Part shown: positions 43,485-52,395 of the stretch, one piece after another | How the letters are laid out: every line of letters starts with the position of its first letter | Numbering within the stretch: the stretch's first letter is position 1 | From: an uncultured Lachnospiraceae bacterium | Lineage (GTDB): Bacteria; Bacillota; Clostridia; Lachnospirales; Lachnospiraceae | NCBI GenBank assembly: GCA_910584205.1 | Contig: CAJUAA010000012.1 | Coordinates: 1 to 64,000, forward strand | Direction: 5' to 3' | Length of the DNA: 64,000 bases | The notes under the pieces: generated by a model | Database searches by the model: none | What the model was told of the DNA's origin: nothing | The model's input: the letters and a program-made list of their open reading frames with translations, nothing else | Program-made: the position numbers and the translations under genes

Positions 43485-44929
43485 CACAGAATTTCCGGAT
43501 TGATCTCTTTGGAAACGATCTCTGTAATACGGATACCGAAGTTATCCTCTACTACGACGATATCGCCCCGCGCAATACACTGACCATTGACAAACAGGTC
43601 CACCTGCTCGCCTGCCATCTTATCCAGGACGACCAGAGTACCCTGTGTAAATTCGAGAATATCCTTGACCAGACGCTTGGTTCTTCCGATCTCCACAGAA
43701 ATCTCAAGAGGAACCTTCATCAGCATCTCCTGATTGGTCTTGTCCTCGATTCCCTCTCCCTCATCTCCATAAATCTGTTCAGAAGCCAGAGGCCGGATGA
43801 TCGAACTTTCCTTTCTCGCCGGTTCCGGAGCCTTGGTTGTCTTCATCATCTCCATCATATGCATCTGTGTCTGCTGCATCTGATTCAGAAGCTGAAGCAC
43901 CATCGGGTCCATAGCCGGTGCCGGATACGGATAATACGGCTGCTGCGCTCCCACAGCAGCCTGCGGCTGCATGGCCGGTGCCGCCTGCGGCGCACTCTGA
44001 GGCCCTTCTGCCGGTGCTGCCGGACTGCCCATGGATGCCATCAGCGCGTCCATCTCCTCCTGAGACATGCTTCCGCCTCCGGTGGATGCTGCCGCAGGTT
44101 CTTCCTCCGGTGCCGAAGACCCGCCCATGGATGCCATCAGCGCGTCCATCTCCTCCTGAGACATGCTTCCGCCTCCGGTGGATGCTGCCGCAGGTTCTTC
44201 CTCCGGTGCCGAAGACCCGCCCATGGATGCCATCAATGCGTCCATCTCCTCCTGAGACATGCTTCCGCCTCCGGTGGACGCTGCTGCCGGCTCTTCCTTT
44301 GGCTGTTCCGCCGCCGGCTCCTCGTCCTCGTCATCGCCTCCCAGACCGAACGGCGTCAGCAGACGCTTCGCCAGTTTGGTTGACATAATATTCATAAATT
44401 CACTGTTCAGTTTTTCTTCGATCTCCAGACGGAAGCGGACGACCACCATCCCTTCCGCATCCGGAAAATATTTTTCCTTGAACTCATCCGGCTCTCCTAT
44501 GTCAAATGACTGGGGGGTCGAAATATTCACACTGAACCCTAAAAATTCAGACAATGCGGTAGCCGAAGACCCCATCATCTGATTCATAATCTCACACACT
44601 GCGCTGATATGGATTTCATCCAGTCCAAAGGACTCGTCGCTGAGGTCCTCCCCCATCAGCGTTCCTACGATGATGCGGATATCCTCCTTACGGAACATCA
44701 TCACGTTTTTGCCTGCGAGACCCTCTACATAGGCAATCTCGACACCGATCGCCGGTTCCATCTTTTTGAATTCAAACTCGTCACGGGTCTGAACCTGCAC
44801 TACCGGCGTAGTAATGTCTACCTTTGTGCCAAGCAGTGTGGAAACCGCTGTTGCCGATGCGCCGAGACTGATGTTCATGATCTCGCCTATGGCATCTATT
44901 TCCATTTCGTTAAAGCTGCTAGCGCCCAT
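43484..44929 (-). CDS. fliY: Flagellar switch/CheY-P phosphatase FliY with repeat-containing linker
   Basis: A 481-aa switch protein. The N-terminal CheC-like domain has two intact ExxN sites (both EIMN). The C-terminal FliN domain (about 395-475) has LEISVEIGRTKRLVKDILEF. Between them is a long linker whose first part (about 209-300) holds three tandem 32-residue repeats, each with SMSQEEMDALMASMG. That matches the FliM N-terminal CheY-binding motif (here SQSQIDALLKSM in FliM). The rest is Ala/Pro/Gln/Met-rich. GGAG lies 8 nt before the ATG. It dephosphorylates CheY-P at the motor; the repeats may dock CheY-P. Confidence 0.93.
   Translation of the reverse strand: MGASSFNEMEIDAIGEIMNISLGASATAVSTLLGTKVDITTPVVQVQTRDEFEFKKMEPAIGVEIAYVEGLAGKNVMMFRKEDIRIIVGTLMGEDLSDESFGLDEIHISAVCEIMNQMMGSSATALSEFLGFSVNISTPQSFDIGEPDEFKEKYFPDAEGMVVVRFRLEIEEKLNSEFMNIMSTKLAKRLLTPFGLGGDDEDEEPAAEQPKEEPAAASTGGGSMSQEEMDALMASMGGSSAPEEEPAAASTGGGSMSQEEMDALMASMGGSSAPEEEPAAASTGGGSMSQEEMDALMASMGSPAAPAEGPQSAPQAAPAMQPQAAVGAQQPYYPYPAPAMDPMVLQLLNQMQQTQMHMMEMMKTTKAPEPARKESSIIRPLASEQIYGDEGEGIEDKTNQEMLMKVPLEISVEIGRTKRLVKDILEFTQGTLVVLDKMAGEQVDLFVNGQCIARGDIVVVEDNFGIRITEIVSKEINPEIL
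44025..44310 (-). repeat. Three tandem 96-bp repeats inside fliY
   Basis: The unit recurs with start points at 44031, 44127 and 44223 (period 96 bp, in frame). The first two are almost identical at DNA level and the third differs by a few silent changes, so the expansion is recent. It encodes 32-aa repeats. Confidence 0.92.
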
Positions 44930-44953
44930 TTCTATGTCTCCTTTTGTCCAACA

Positions 44954-45406
44954 TTATTTTCCAATCTCAAGCGCCTTCTGCGCCATCAGCTTCATTGCGT
45001 TCAATGCCGTGACATTCGCATCATAGGATCTGGTCGCTGACATGGCGTCGGCCGTCTCCTTTAACAGATCCACATTGGGCATCTCCACAAAACCGCTTTC
45101 ATCAGCATCCGGATGCTCCGGGTTATAGACCATCTTCATCTCCCGGTCATCTTCCACGATATCAGCAACCCGCACGCCGCAGGCCCGAACGTTGATCCCT
45201 TTTCCCTGGGCAGCATTACGCATGGCCTCCCGGAAGGAACTGCCGGATCCATAGCTTTCGAACACCACCAGTTTTCTGCGGTAGGCGCCGCCCGCCTCGG
45301 TTCTTGTTGTGTCAATATTACTGACATTTTCCGAAGCAATATCCATTCTCAAACGCTGCGCGCTGAGTCCGGACGCACAAATATCAAATGAACTTAAAAA
45401 AGCCAC
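44954..45406 (-). CDS. flgC: Flagellar proximal rod protein FlgC, at an unusual position
   Basis: A 150-aa rod protein with FlgC landmarks: SSFDICASGLSAQRLRMDIASENVSN at the N-terminus, VYNPEHPDADESGFVEMPNVD and the C-terminal SYDANVTALNAMKLMAQKALEI. FlgC normally lies between flgB and fliE; here it is between cheY and fliY, about 13 kb away in transcription order. The start is GTG at 45406, with GGAGG 9 nt upstream. Confidence 0.94.
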   Translation of the reverse strand: MAFLSSFDICASGLSAQRLRMDIASENVSNIDTTRTEAGGAYRRKLVVFESYGSGSSFREAMRNAAQGKGINVRACGVRVADIVEDDREMKMVYNPEHPDADESGFVEMPNVDLLKETADAMSATRSYDANVTALNAMKLMAQKALEIGK

Positions 45407-45430
45407 CTTTTTTGTCCTCCCGCTTTCTTC

Positions 45431-45790
45431 CTATCCCAGGATCGTCTTCACAGTCTCTACGATACGTTCTTTGTTAAAGGGCTTTACGATGAAGTCCTTT
45501 GCTCCGGACTTGATGGCATCCACTACCATGCCTTCCTGTCCCATAGCGGTACACATAACGATCTTCGCATCCGGATGGTTTCCGCGGATCGTCTTCAGCG
45601 CCTGAAGTCCGTCCATGTTCGGCATGGTAATATCCATAATGACCATATCCGGACTCTCCTCATCATATTTCTTGACTGCCTCGGCACCATCCTGCGCCTC
45701 TACAAAGTTGTCATAGCCGCCCTCTTTCAGTGCGTTCTTGACCATCATCCTCATAAATGCAGCATCATCAACCAGCATAATCTTCGCCAT
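45431..45790 (-). CDS. cheY: Chemotaxis response regulator CheY
   Basis: A 119-aa single receiver domain: acidic residues D8/D9, phospho-acceptor D53 (VIMDITMPNMDG), T in CTAMGQ and K103 in VKPFN. It carries the CheA signal to the switch. Located between fliM and flgC, close to fliY which dephosphorylates it. AGAGAGG precedes the start. Confidence 0.95.
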   Translation of the reverse strand: MAKIMLVDDAAFMRMMVKNALKEGGYDNFVEAQDGAEAVKKYDEESPDMVIMDITMPNMDGLQALKTIRGNHPDAKIVMCTAMGQEGMVVDAIKSGAKDFIVKPFNKERIVETVKTILG

Positions 45791-45830
45791 TGTTTTTTCC
45801 TCTCTCTCATAAAAATATTATATGTAAGCT

Positions 45831-46913
45831 TTATTCTAATGCGGCTGTCTCAAGCTCTACGTCCAAATCCAGTTCTTCTTCTTCCGTCTCATCCTCTTCG
45901 TAAAGCCGTTGATTGATCCGCACTGCCACATTCTTTTTATATATGCCCATCTTACCGGTGAACCATGCCTGTCTGCCGATAAACAGCCGTACATCGTGAT
46001 CCTTCGGTTTGTTCATATCGATTACATCGCCCTCCTTCAGATGATAAATATCCTCCAGATCCAGCGATATGGTACCCAGCTGGCCGGTGACCGGAAGCGA
46101 GGACTCACGAATATTATCAAGGATCGTATCCCTGTTATCCTCGTAAGCATAACCTCTTACAATATGCTTGCGGCTGTCGACCACCTGGAAAATGGACTCC
46201 AGAAGCGTTCCCGGCATACAGATGCGGATCTTCTCCGATGCAACACCGGCAAGGTCCACATTCAGGTGGATGATCGCTACCGTTTCATCCAGTCCCACAT
46301 CCTGCATCATACTGGGATTATCCTCAATCCTCTGCGCCTTGAACTCCATATTAATATAATTTGCAAAGCCGTCCTTCAGGGCCTGGATCAGGTACGACAG
46401 AATCCTGCGGTACAGAGCGATCTCCACGTCAGAATAACGGTATTCCGGCTTTACCTTTATGACCTCTTCGCCTCCGCCCAGCATATGGTCGATCAATGTA
46501 ATGATCATCCCCGGGGAGACATAGATCATAAGCGGAACCAGATTCTTACCATGATCCTGTATGGTGGCTTCCACCAGCGTCACCGCATCGTTCTCATGCA
46601 GAGAATTCACATATTCATAATAACGGCGCTCCTGAACCTCCATGACCGTAATATCCGTCATCACCCGGAACACACCGTTTACCTGTGAAGTAATGATCCG
46701 CGCGTAATTTTCAAATACGCTGGTCAATATCCGCATCTTGTCTTTTGTAAATTTTCTTGGACTGTAGAAGTCGTACTTACTGTACTTGACCTCTTCTGTT
46801 ACAGCCTTTGTCTTTTCTTTTGGTACCGCCTTTTCAGTCTCCGGTTCCTCGCCCCCCGAACTCATAGACTTCAAAAGCGCGTCAATCTGACTTTGGGACA
46901 ATACGTCTGCCAT
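45831..46913 (-). CDS. fliM: Flagellar motor switch protein FliM
   Basis: A 360-aa switch protein. The N-terminal LSQSQIDALLKSM is the CheY-P-binding motif; a charged linker follows, then the CheC-like middle domain (YSKYDFYSPRKFTKDKM onward) and the C-terminal FliN-like domain (VTGQLGTISLDLEDIYHL). AAGGTGG lies 8 nt upstream. No fliL separates it from motB. Confidence 0.96.
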   Translation of the reverse strand: MADVLSQSQIDALLKSMSSGGEEPETEKAVPKEKTKAVTEEVKYSKYDFYSPRKFTKDKMRILTSVFENYARIITSQVNGVFRVMTDITVMEVQERRYYEYVNSLHENDAVTLVEATIQDHGKNLVPLMIYVSPGMIITLIDHMLGGGEEVIKVKPEYRYSDVEIALYRRILSYLIQALKDGFANYINMEFKAQRIEDNPSMMQDVGLDETVAIIHLNVDLAGVASEKIRICMPGTLLESIFQVVDSRKHIVRGYAYEDNRDTILDNIRESSLPVTGQLGTISLDLEDIYHLKEGDVIDMNKPKDHDVRLFIGRQAWFTGKMGIYKKNVAVRINQRLYEEDETEEEELDLDVELETAALE

Positions 46914-46938
46914 CTAAAAAGCCACCTTTTCTCAATCG

Positions 46939-47853
46939 TTATTCAACCGTTTCGGCTGCGTCATCCGGCTGGAGCTCCTCCACCGGAACTGCGCTTGCAG
47001 ACCCCTCAGAAGTACCGCCGACGGTATCAAACCCCTCTTCGTTGATCTCCTGTCCTGTAACCATTACATTGCCTGCTTCCACATCTTCAAGGAATTCGTC
47101 GTAATAGTCGTTCATGGATTTGATATCCGCTCCACTGTCGACGATCAGGAATTCCACTCTTCGGTTTCTCGCCCTTCCCTCGCTGGTATCGTTGTTGCTC
47201 ACGGAACGGTACTGTCCGAAACTCAGGCCCACCAGCTTGCTGGGGTCGATCACGCCTCTGTTCTGAATATATGCCGCAACCTCCGCAGAACGCATGGCCG
47301 AGAGGATACGGTCTGTCCTTGCATTGTTGGCCCGATCCGCCCGCGCCTGTGCCGTATGTCCCATAATATTGATCTGAGAGACACTTTCATCAAACGGCTC
47401 CAGCACACTGCACAGAATATCCAGAATGCCTACCGCTTCATCCGTCAGGTCCGAGCGGTCACCGTCAAAAAACGCCTGATTTTCAAATACCAGGAATGTA
47501 TAGCCTTCCCGGCGGGAAACACTCACTCCCTCCACGCCGCTGGCAGAAAGCGCTTCCACCAGAGCGATATACAGTTCCTCCGGATTCTGCGGGTCGGAAA
47601 TCGTTTCGTCAAATTCCATATTTCCGGACACATCATACTCGCCCTCTGAAATCTGTTCATTGATCGCAATCTGCTCCGTCTCATCCGAACTGGGAAAAAT
47701 ACTTTTTACAAAAATCTCCCACTTCTGCTGATTCAGGCTGGACATGGAATAAAGCATGACGAAAAAACACAACAGCAGGGTGACCATATCGCCATATGTG
47801 TCCATCCAGCTTCCGCAGTCTTCACCGCCTCCGCCTTTTTTCCGTCTGCTCAT
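46939..47853 (-). CDS. motB: Flagellar stator protein MotB
   Basis: A 304-aa stator subunit: one membrane helix with the ion-binding D22 (TYGDMVTLLLCFFVMLYSM), a plug/linker region and an OmpA-like peptidoglycan-binding domain (INIMGHTAQARADRANNARTDRI). C-terminal acidic tail of about 60 residues. Its start overlaps the motA stop as ATGA. The coupling ion (H+ or Na+) cannot be told from sequence alone. Confidence 0.95.
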   Translation of the reverse strand: MSRRKKGGGGEDCGSWMDTYGDMVTLLLCFFVMLYSMSSLNQQKWEIFVKSIFPSSDETEQIAINEQISEGEYDVSGNMEFDETISDPQNPEELYIALVEALSASGVEGVSVSRREGYTFLVFENQAFFDGDRSDLTDEAVGILDILCSVLEPFDESVSQINIMGHTAQARADRANNARTDRILSAMRSAEVAAYIQNRGVIDPSKLVGLSFGQYRSVSNNDTSEGRARNRRVEFLIVDSGADIKSMNDYYDEFLEDVEAGNVMVTGQEINEEGFDTVGGTSEGSASAVPVEELQPDDAAETVE

Positions 47854-48659
47854 GCCTTTTCACCGCCTTCCGCGCTTTCCGCTTTCAGAAGAAGTTTCTT
47901 CTGCTGGGACTGTTTCATACAGGACAAAAGATGCTCTCTTAAGAACTTGGGATTCTCTCCTGCCTGGATCCCCATGATGCCTTCAATGACCGTCATGCAG
48001 TACAGTTCTTCCTCCGCCTGTCTGACACGAAGCTTCTTTGCAATCGGCTGAAAGAACAGGTTCGCAAACAAACTGCCGTAAAACGTGGTGATCAAAGCCA
48101 CACTCATGTCCTGTCCCAGCGTACTTGCTCCGCCGCCGCCGTCCAGATCCATACCCTTCAGCATGTTGATCAGACCAATCAGGGTACCTACCATACCAAA
48201 TGCCGGACAGTAGGACGAAGCCTTCTCATAAATACCCGCCGCTTCATCATGCCTTGCTACCATATCATCCATCTGTTTTTCAAGCATGCTCCGAACCTTG
48301 TCCGGATCATTCGCATCCACAATCATCAAAACGCTCTGTTTCAAAAAGGGATCCTTGATCTCCTCCGCCTTCTCCTCCAGAGCCAGAAGACCGCTCTGCC
48401 TTGCCAGCATGGCCAGATCCACCAGCTGGTCCACCAGCTTCGGAATCTCAAATTTTTTCCCTTTGGTCAATACCATCAGCTGCTTCGGTATATCCTTCAA
48501 TATCCGAAAAGGGTAGCTTGCCAGTACGGCCGCAACCGTTCCTCCAAGAACGATGACCAAACTCTGCGGATCCCAGAAATTCCCGAGTTTTGAAGTACCG
48601 ATTCCCCATACTACAAGCCCCATACCAATTACTATACCGAGAAGCGTTGTAACATCCAT
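47850..48659 (-). CDS. motA: Flagellar stator protein MotA
   Basis: A 269-aa stator subunit with four membrane helices and the conserved Pro-containing block SSYCPAFGMVGTLIGLINML. The cytoplasmic loop (about 60-150) contacts FliG. It is made with MotB through a 4-nt overlap. It lies 36 nt after flbD inside the flagellar operon, so stators are made with the basal body. Confidence 0.95.
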   Translation of the reverse strand: MDVTTLLGIVIGMGLVVWGIGTSKLGNFWDPQSLVIVLGGTVAAVLASYPFRILKDIPKQLMVLTKGKKFEIPKLVDQLVDLAMLARQSGLLALEEKAEEIKDPFLKQSVLMIVDANDPDKVRSMLEKQMDDMVARHDEAAGIYEKASSYCPAFGMVGTLIGLINMLKGMDLDGGGGASTLGQDMSVALITTFYGSLFANLFFQPIAKKLRVRQAEEELYCMTVIEGIMGIQAGENPKFLREHLLSCMKQSQQKKLLLKAESAEGGEKA

Positions 48660-48695
48660 TCCCTTATCTCCTCCTTGCCGTATATCAGCAATTCT

Positions 48696-48896
48696 TTATT
48701 TATATTCACTCTCCGGTGAGATACAGCTGTGATAGAACGTTCGAAGCTGCTCCACAACAGAATCCGCTGTATCCTTTACCAGATAGTAATAGCCGTTCAT
48801 CATTTTGATCTTTGTCTCCGGAATAGATTCCATTGACTCGATCTGAAGTACATTCAAATATAATACTTCTCCGCTTAACCTCGTTACCCTGATCAT
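48696..48896 (-). CDS. flbD: FlbD-family flagellar protein
   Basis: A 66-aa protein of the FlbD/SwrD type, which in Bacillus is needed for stator-driven power. The whole family sequence starts at MIRVTRLSGEVLYLN and includes the YYLVKDTADSVVEQLRTFY helix. GGAGGG lies 7 nt before the ATG at 48896. An in-frame ATG at 49046 overlaps the flgE stop (TAATG) and would add 50 charged residues without family match; I treat that as possible but unlikely. Confidence 0.87.
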   Translation of the reverse strand: MIRVTRLSGEVLYLNVLQIESMESIPETKIKMMNGYYYLVKDTADSVVEQLRTFYHSCISPESEYK

Positions 48897-49045
48897 CTCT
48901 TTCCCTCCAGCTTCCATGCTCCAGGCCGGCAGCGAATCCGCGGAGGATGAATGCTCATCCTCCATATGGATCCTTGCCATACGGGCCTCACGGGCCCGGT
49001 CCATGATCTTCTGGTCGGCACTCCGTCTTCTATACCGCCAGCTCA

Positions 49046-50026
49046 TTAACGTTTCATATTGATGAGATCGGACAGGATCTCATCGCTGACCGTGATGATC
49101 TTGGAGTTGGCCTGGAAACCTCTCTCCGCCATGATCATCTCGGAAAACTCTACTGCCATGTCTACATTGGATGCCTCCAGGTAGCCGGGCATGAGGGTTG
49201 CTCTGTTCGTTCCGGGTACATCTACGCTGCAGTCACCTGTATTGTCGTTTGCAGATGCCTTGTAGTAATTGCTTCCGTCCTTTGTCAGACCGTCCTGGTT
49301 CTGGAAGGTAACAATTGCTGCAGTACCGATCAGGAAGGTTCCGCTCTGCAGTTTTCCGTTTGCATCTTCGTAAGTCAAGGTCGCTTCAATATTACCTGCT
49401 TTGTTGATCTTAATGCCGTCACACTGAAGAGAAGCGCCGATCGTTACATCATCATCACCTGCAAAAGTAAGGGTCGTTGTAGTACCGTTAATCTCCACTT
49501 CTTTCGGGATACGCAGAGGAACCAAGTCCTTCGAAACGGTCGTGCCGTCTGTACTGCGGAATCCGTATACAAAATTGCCATTGCCGTCTACGATAAATCC
49601 ATTGCTGTCCTTCCGGAACTGGCCGACTCTGGTAAAGTCAAAATCCGCTTCTTTGATCTTCTGTGTATCATCTGATGCCAGTCCGGTTGTACCAGCCACG
49701 GTCATTTTTGTGGCCTTCGTCACAAAAAAACCGTTCCCGTCAATGGATGCGCTGAAACCGCCCACGTAGGTCGGCGTACTGGCGGTCATATCCATGGAAA
49801 TCGTCCCCATCAGAGAACCATAACCGAACTGAGCCGCATTGACGCCGCCGGCATCCGTTGTACCGTTCGTCGATGCCGTCGACGACTGATACATGGTATC
49901 CTTGAAAGTATAACTCTGTGATTTATAACCAACGGTATTGACGTTTGCAATATTATGTCCGATGACATCCAGTTTCTGCTGGTGGGCACGCAGGCCCGAC
50001 ACTGCTGAGTCCATTGCTCTTAACAT
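49046..50026 (-). CDS. flgE: Flagellar hook protein FlgE
   Basis: A 326-aa hook subunit with N-terminal SAVSGLRAHQQKLDVIGHNIANVNTVGYK, a central surface-exposed domain (about 60-260) and C-terminal MAVEFSEMIMAERGFQANSKII. Exported by the flagellar type III system. The intergenic stretch before it carries a stem-loop at 50067-50089. Confidence 0.95.
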   Translation of the reverse strand: MLRAMDSAVSGLRAHQQKLDVIGHNIANVNTVGYKSQSYTFKDTMYQSSTASTNGTTDAGGVNAAQFGYGSLMGTISMDMTASTPTYVGGFSASIDGNGFFVTKATKMTVAGTTGLASDDTQKIKEADFDFTRVGQFRKDSNGFIVDGNGNFVYGFRSTDGTTVSKDLVPLRIPKEVEINGTTTTLTFAGDDDVTIGASLQCDGIKINKAGNIEATLTYEDANGKLQSGTFLIGTAAIVTFQNQDGLTKDGSNYYKASANDNTGDCSVDVPGTNRATLMPGYLEASNVDMAVEFSEMIMAERGFQANSKIITVSDEILSDLINMKR

Positions 50027-50066
50027 AAATTCTATTGTCCTTTCTTTTCCGTTCTTCCGTCCATGT

Positions 50067-50089
50067 GCTCCTGTCAGTCAGGCAGGAGC
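50067..50089. other. Stem-loop in the leader of flgE
   Basis: GCTCCTG pairs with CAGGAGC around a 9-nt loop in the 88-nt gap before flgE. No T-run follows on the minus strand, so it may be an mRNA processing or stabilising element for the abundant hook transcript. Confidence 0.4.
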
Positions 50090-50114
50090 AAAAGCATCCT
50101 CATACGAGGGCCTG

Positions 50115-50495
50115 CTACATCAGGACGGCGCTGTCGATATTCGTAAATACCCGCTCCTTCATGTCACTCTGGGACATGGTGGTAACGACGGTATTGTTGG
50201 GCACGTTGACAATGAAAACTCCCTGCGCTCCGATGACTGCCACGTCTCTGGCACCTTTTTTCCTGGCACCGTCCACGGCATGCTCCAGATCGCTCATGAG
50301 CTGACTGTCAAACGCGATTCCCCGTTCATTCATACGTTTTGCGGCATGTTTGGAAAAACTCAGGCCTTCCCTGGCCTGTTCCTGGAGCAGTCTTTCAAAC
50401 GCCGGCTGGCTTTCTCTGGCGCCGGCTCTGTCCGTACCATGTTCAATTCCTCTGACACGTCCGTTCTCTAAACCCTGAACTCCATTCATCTCCAT
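50115..50495 (-). CDS. Flagellar operon protein, TIGR02530 type
   Basis: A 126-aa protein of a family found in flagellar operons of Firmicutes between flgD and flgE. Recognised by LSFSKHAAKRMNERGI and the C-terminal FIVNVPNNTVVTTMSQSDMKERVFTNIDSAVLM. No membrane or signal segment. The role is not established; hook assembly is suggested by position. Confidence 0.85.
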   Translation of the reverse strand: MEMNGVQGLENGRVRGIEHGTDRAGARESQPAFERLLQEQAREGLSFSKHAAKRMNERGIAFDSQLMSDLEHAVDGARKKGARDVAVIGAQGVFIVNVPNNTVVTTMSQSDMKERVFTNIDSAVLM

Positions 50496-50557
50496 ATGTA
50501 TTCCCTTCTTTCCAAAAACATCTGCCTGATACTGCTTAAAACTCTGCCCGTATTTTA

Positions 50558-51103
50558 TTACACAGTTGTTTCTTCTCCGTTCTCTCCGGTATCGGGGTCG
50601 ATCTCCGGATCAGAACCTTCCTCTTCCTCCGTCTTGTCTTCATACGGATTCGGGATTTTTCCCACACCCAGCACATGGCTCAAAGGATATTCTTTCTTAT
50701 CGCCTTCGACTTTAAGTACCGGATTACCGTTTACGAAGCTTATATATTCCACCTTCGCATATTTGACGCCTACCGGAACATCTACGCCGTTCTTTTCTTC
50801 CGTGACTGCAACCGTAATCTCCTGTCCGATCAGTCCGGCCGCATAAGTCTGTGCCGAAGTTGCCGTAGACGTCTCGATTGCCGTTGTCATGGAACTCATG
50901 GCCTGCATCATGCCCATCTGGGTCAGCTGCGCCATCATCTCGCTGGTTTCCATGGGATTGGTCGTGTCCTGGTTCTGAAGCTGCGTCGCCAGAAGCTGGA
51001 AAAAATCCGTCATGGACAACGTGTTCCTGTCATTGGACTCCACCGTATAGCTCTGCAGAAAATCAGGATTTGTTGTTCCGCTGACTGCCATATCAGTTGC
51101 CAT
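50558..51103 (-). CDS. flgD: Flagellar hook cap/scaffold protein FlgD
   Basis: A 181-aa hook-assembly scaffold. The conserved N-terminal block MTDFFQLLATQLQNQDTTNP and AQLTQMGMMQAM are present; the C-terminal tail is acidic (EDKTEEEEGSDPEIDPDTGE). It caps the growing hook while FlgE is added. Sits between fliK and the TIGR02530-type gene. Confidence 0.92.
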   Translation of the reverse strand: MATDMAVSGTTNPDFLQSYTVESNDRNTLSMTDFFQLLATQLQNQDTTNPMETSEMMAQLTQMGMMQAMSSMTTAIETSTATSAQTYAAGLIGQEITVAVTEEKNGVDVPVGVKYAKVEYISFVNGNPVLKVEGDKKEYPLSHVLGVGKIPNPYEDKTEEEEGSDPEIDPDTGENGEETTV

Positions 51104-51147
51104 TTTTCATCATCCTTTCTGTCATTGGTTCTGTGTCAGATCCGGTC

Positions 51148-52311
51148 TTATACCAGACCCAGACGAAGCTGCTGCATGAAAGATTCGGTCTGCTGATGCG
51201 ACTCTTCCCTGTGCTGCTGCCGCTCCTGCTGCTGCCCGCCGCGGCTCTGCTGCTCCTGCGCATCCTCTCCCGGCTCCCGTTCCGGCTGCTGGGTGTAGAT
51301 CACGGTCTCCTCTCCGGTATGCTCCTTCAGGATCCCCGCAAGCTCCGATGCCTTTTCATTCAGAAGTTCCAGCGTCTTCGGATTCGATGCCATGATGGAC
51401 ACGGCCGCTTTTCCCGCCTCATATTCCAGACGGATCGTCAGCTTCCCAAGAGATACCGGCTCCAGCTCCACCGTCAGTACATGGCTGTCGCCGCTGTTCC
51501 TGGACGGCCACACTTTCGCAAGCTCCTGCGGCAGCTCTTCCACCGTAGACTTCACCACCTGCTCTGTCGTCCCCTCCTGCGCCGTGAAGGTTTCCTTCAC
51601 CTGCTCTGTCCTGGTAACGTTCTGTGTGCCGGCTGTGGCCTGGCTCTGCGCTTCTTCGTGAACCACAGGCGCCTCCTGGAAGGCAACCGTCTCTTTCCGG
51701 TCATCCTTTCCTGACTCCGCCGCCTTCACACTGTTTTCCTTCGGCATATGGCTGGCATCTGCTTCCTGTCTGCTGCTCTGCGGCGTCTCCGTCACCTGAA
51801 CGGCCGCCTGCTCCGGAACTGCATCGTTCCCGTCAGACTCCATGGCTGCCGCTTCCGGCCTGGTCTGTCCGGATACCTCCGGTGCTTTCACCGGCGTCTC
51901 TCCTGACACCTGCTGTACCGTCTCGGCCGCTGCTTCCACAACTGCCGCCGCTTCTACCACTGCGGTTTCCGGCTGCACTGCAGGCTCCATAATCTCCGGC
52001 TGCACCACTGTCTGCTGCAGGATACTCTGCTGAAGTTCCAGCTGCTGCAGATCCACATCCTGAAGTTCTTCGTCCTTCTCCTGCTGTTCCTCTGCCGTTT
52101 CGGGCTTCTTCGGTGCCTCCTGTACCGAATCATCCTGTACCGAATCATCCTGTACCTTTTCCGTATTCTTCGGTGCCTCCGGCTGGACCGGTTCCTGTTT
52201 CTGCCAGAGCAGTTTCATGAAATCATCTCCGGAACCCGCGTTCTGTACCTGACGGGCCGCAGATCTTCCCGGTGCATTGCTTTGCACCTGCAGATTCATG
52301 ATCTTCTCCAT
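51148..52311 (-). CDS. fliK: Flagellar hook-length control protein FliK
   Basis: A 387-aa protein with a long, low-complexity Gln/Glu/Val/Ala-rich N-terminal ruler region and the conserved C-terminal Flg_hook domain (about 265-345: LTVELEPVSLGKLTIRLEYE, VSIMASNPKTLELLNEK). It measures the hook and switches FlhB. VQDDS is repeated in tandem near residue 50. AAAGGAGG is 6 nt before the ATG. Confidence 0.92.
   Translation of the reverse strand: MEKIMNLQVQSNAPGRSAARQVQNAGSGDDFMKLLWQKQEPVQPEAPKNTEKVQDDSVQDDSVQEAPKKPETAEEQQEKDEELQDVDLQQLELQQSILQQTVVQPEIMEPAVQPETAVVEAAAVVEAAAETVQQVSGETPVKAPEVSGQTRPEAAAMESDGNDAVPEQAAVQVTETPQSSRQEADASHMPKENSVKAAESGKDDRKETVAFQEAPVVHEEAQSQATAGTQNVTRTEQVKETFTAQEGTTEQVVKSTVEELPQELAKVWPSRNSGDSHVLTVELEPVSLGKLTIRLEYEAGKAAVSIMASNPKTLELLNEKASELAGILKEHTGEETVIYTQQPEREPGEDAQEQQSRGGQQQERQQHREESHQQTESFMQQLRLGLV
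52120..52156 (-). repeat. Tandem 15-bp repeat in fliK
   Basis: CGAATCATCCTGTAC occurs twice in a row, encoding VQDDS-VQDDS in the ruler region. Such repeats could change ruler length by slippage without a frameshift. Confidence 0.7.
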
Positions 52312-52395
52312 ACCACGCCTCCTTTCCTTTTATGATATTTATAATCAACAGTCATATATATGACTGTGACTATCCATCCTATGCTATTATATGTA

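Noticed and set aside
44025..44310. Regular 96-bp repeats considered as CRISPR or mobile element
   Set aside because: They are in-frame tandem coding repeats with no unique spacers, inside fliY.
48897..49046. 50-residue N-terminal extension of FlbD starting at the flgE stop
   Set aside because: A strong ribosome binding site sits directly before the conserved FlbD start and the extension matches nothing; translation from 49046 is possible but unsupported.
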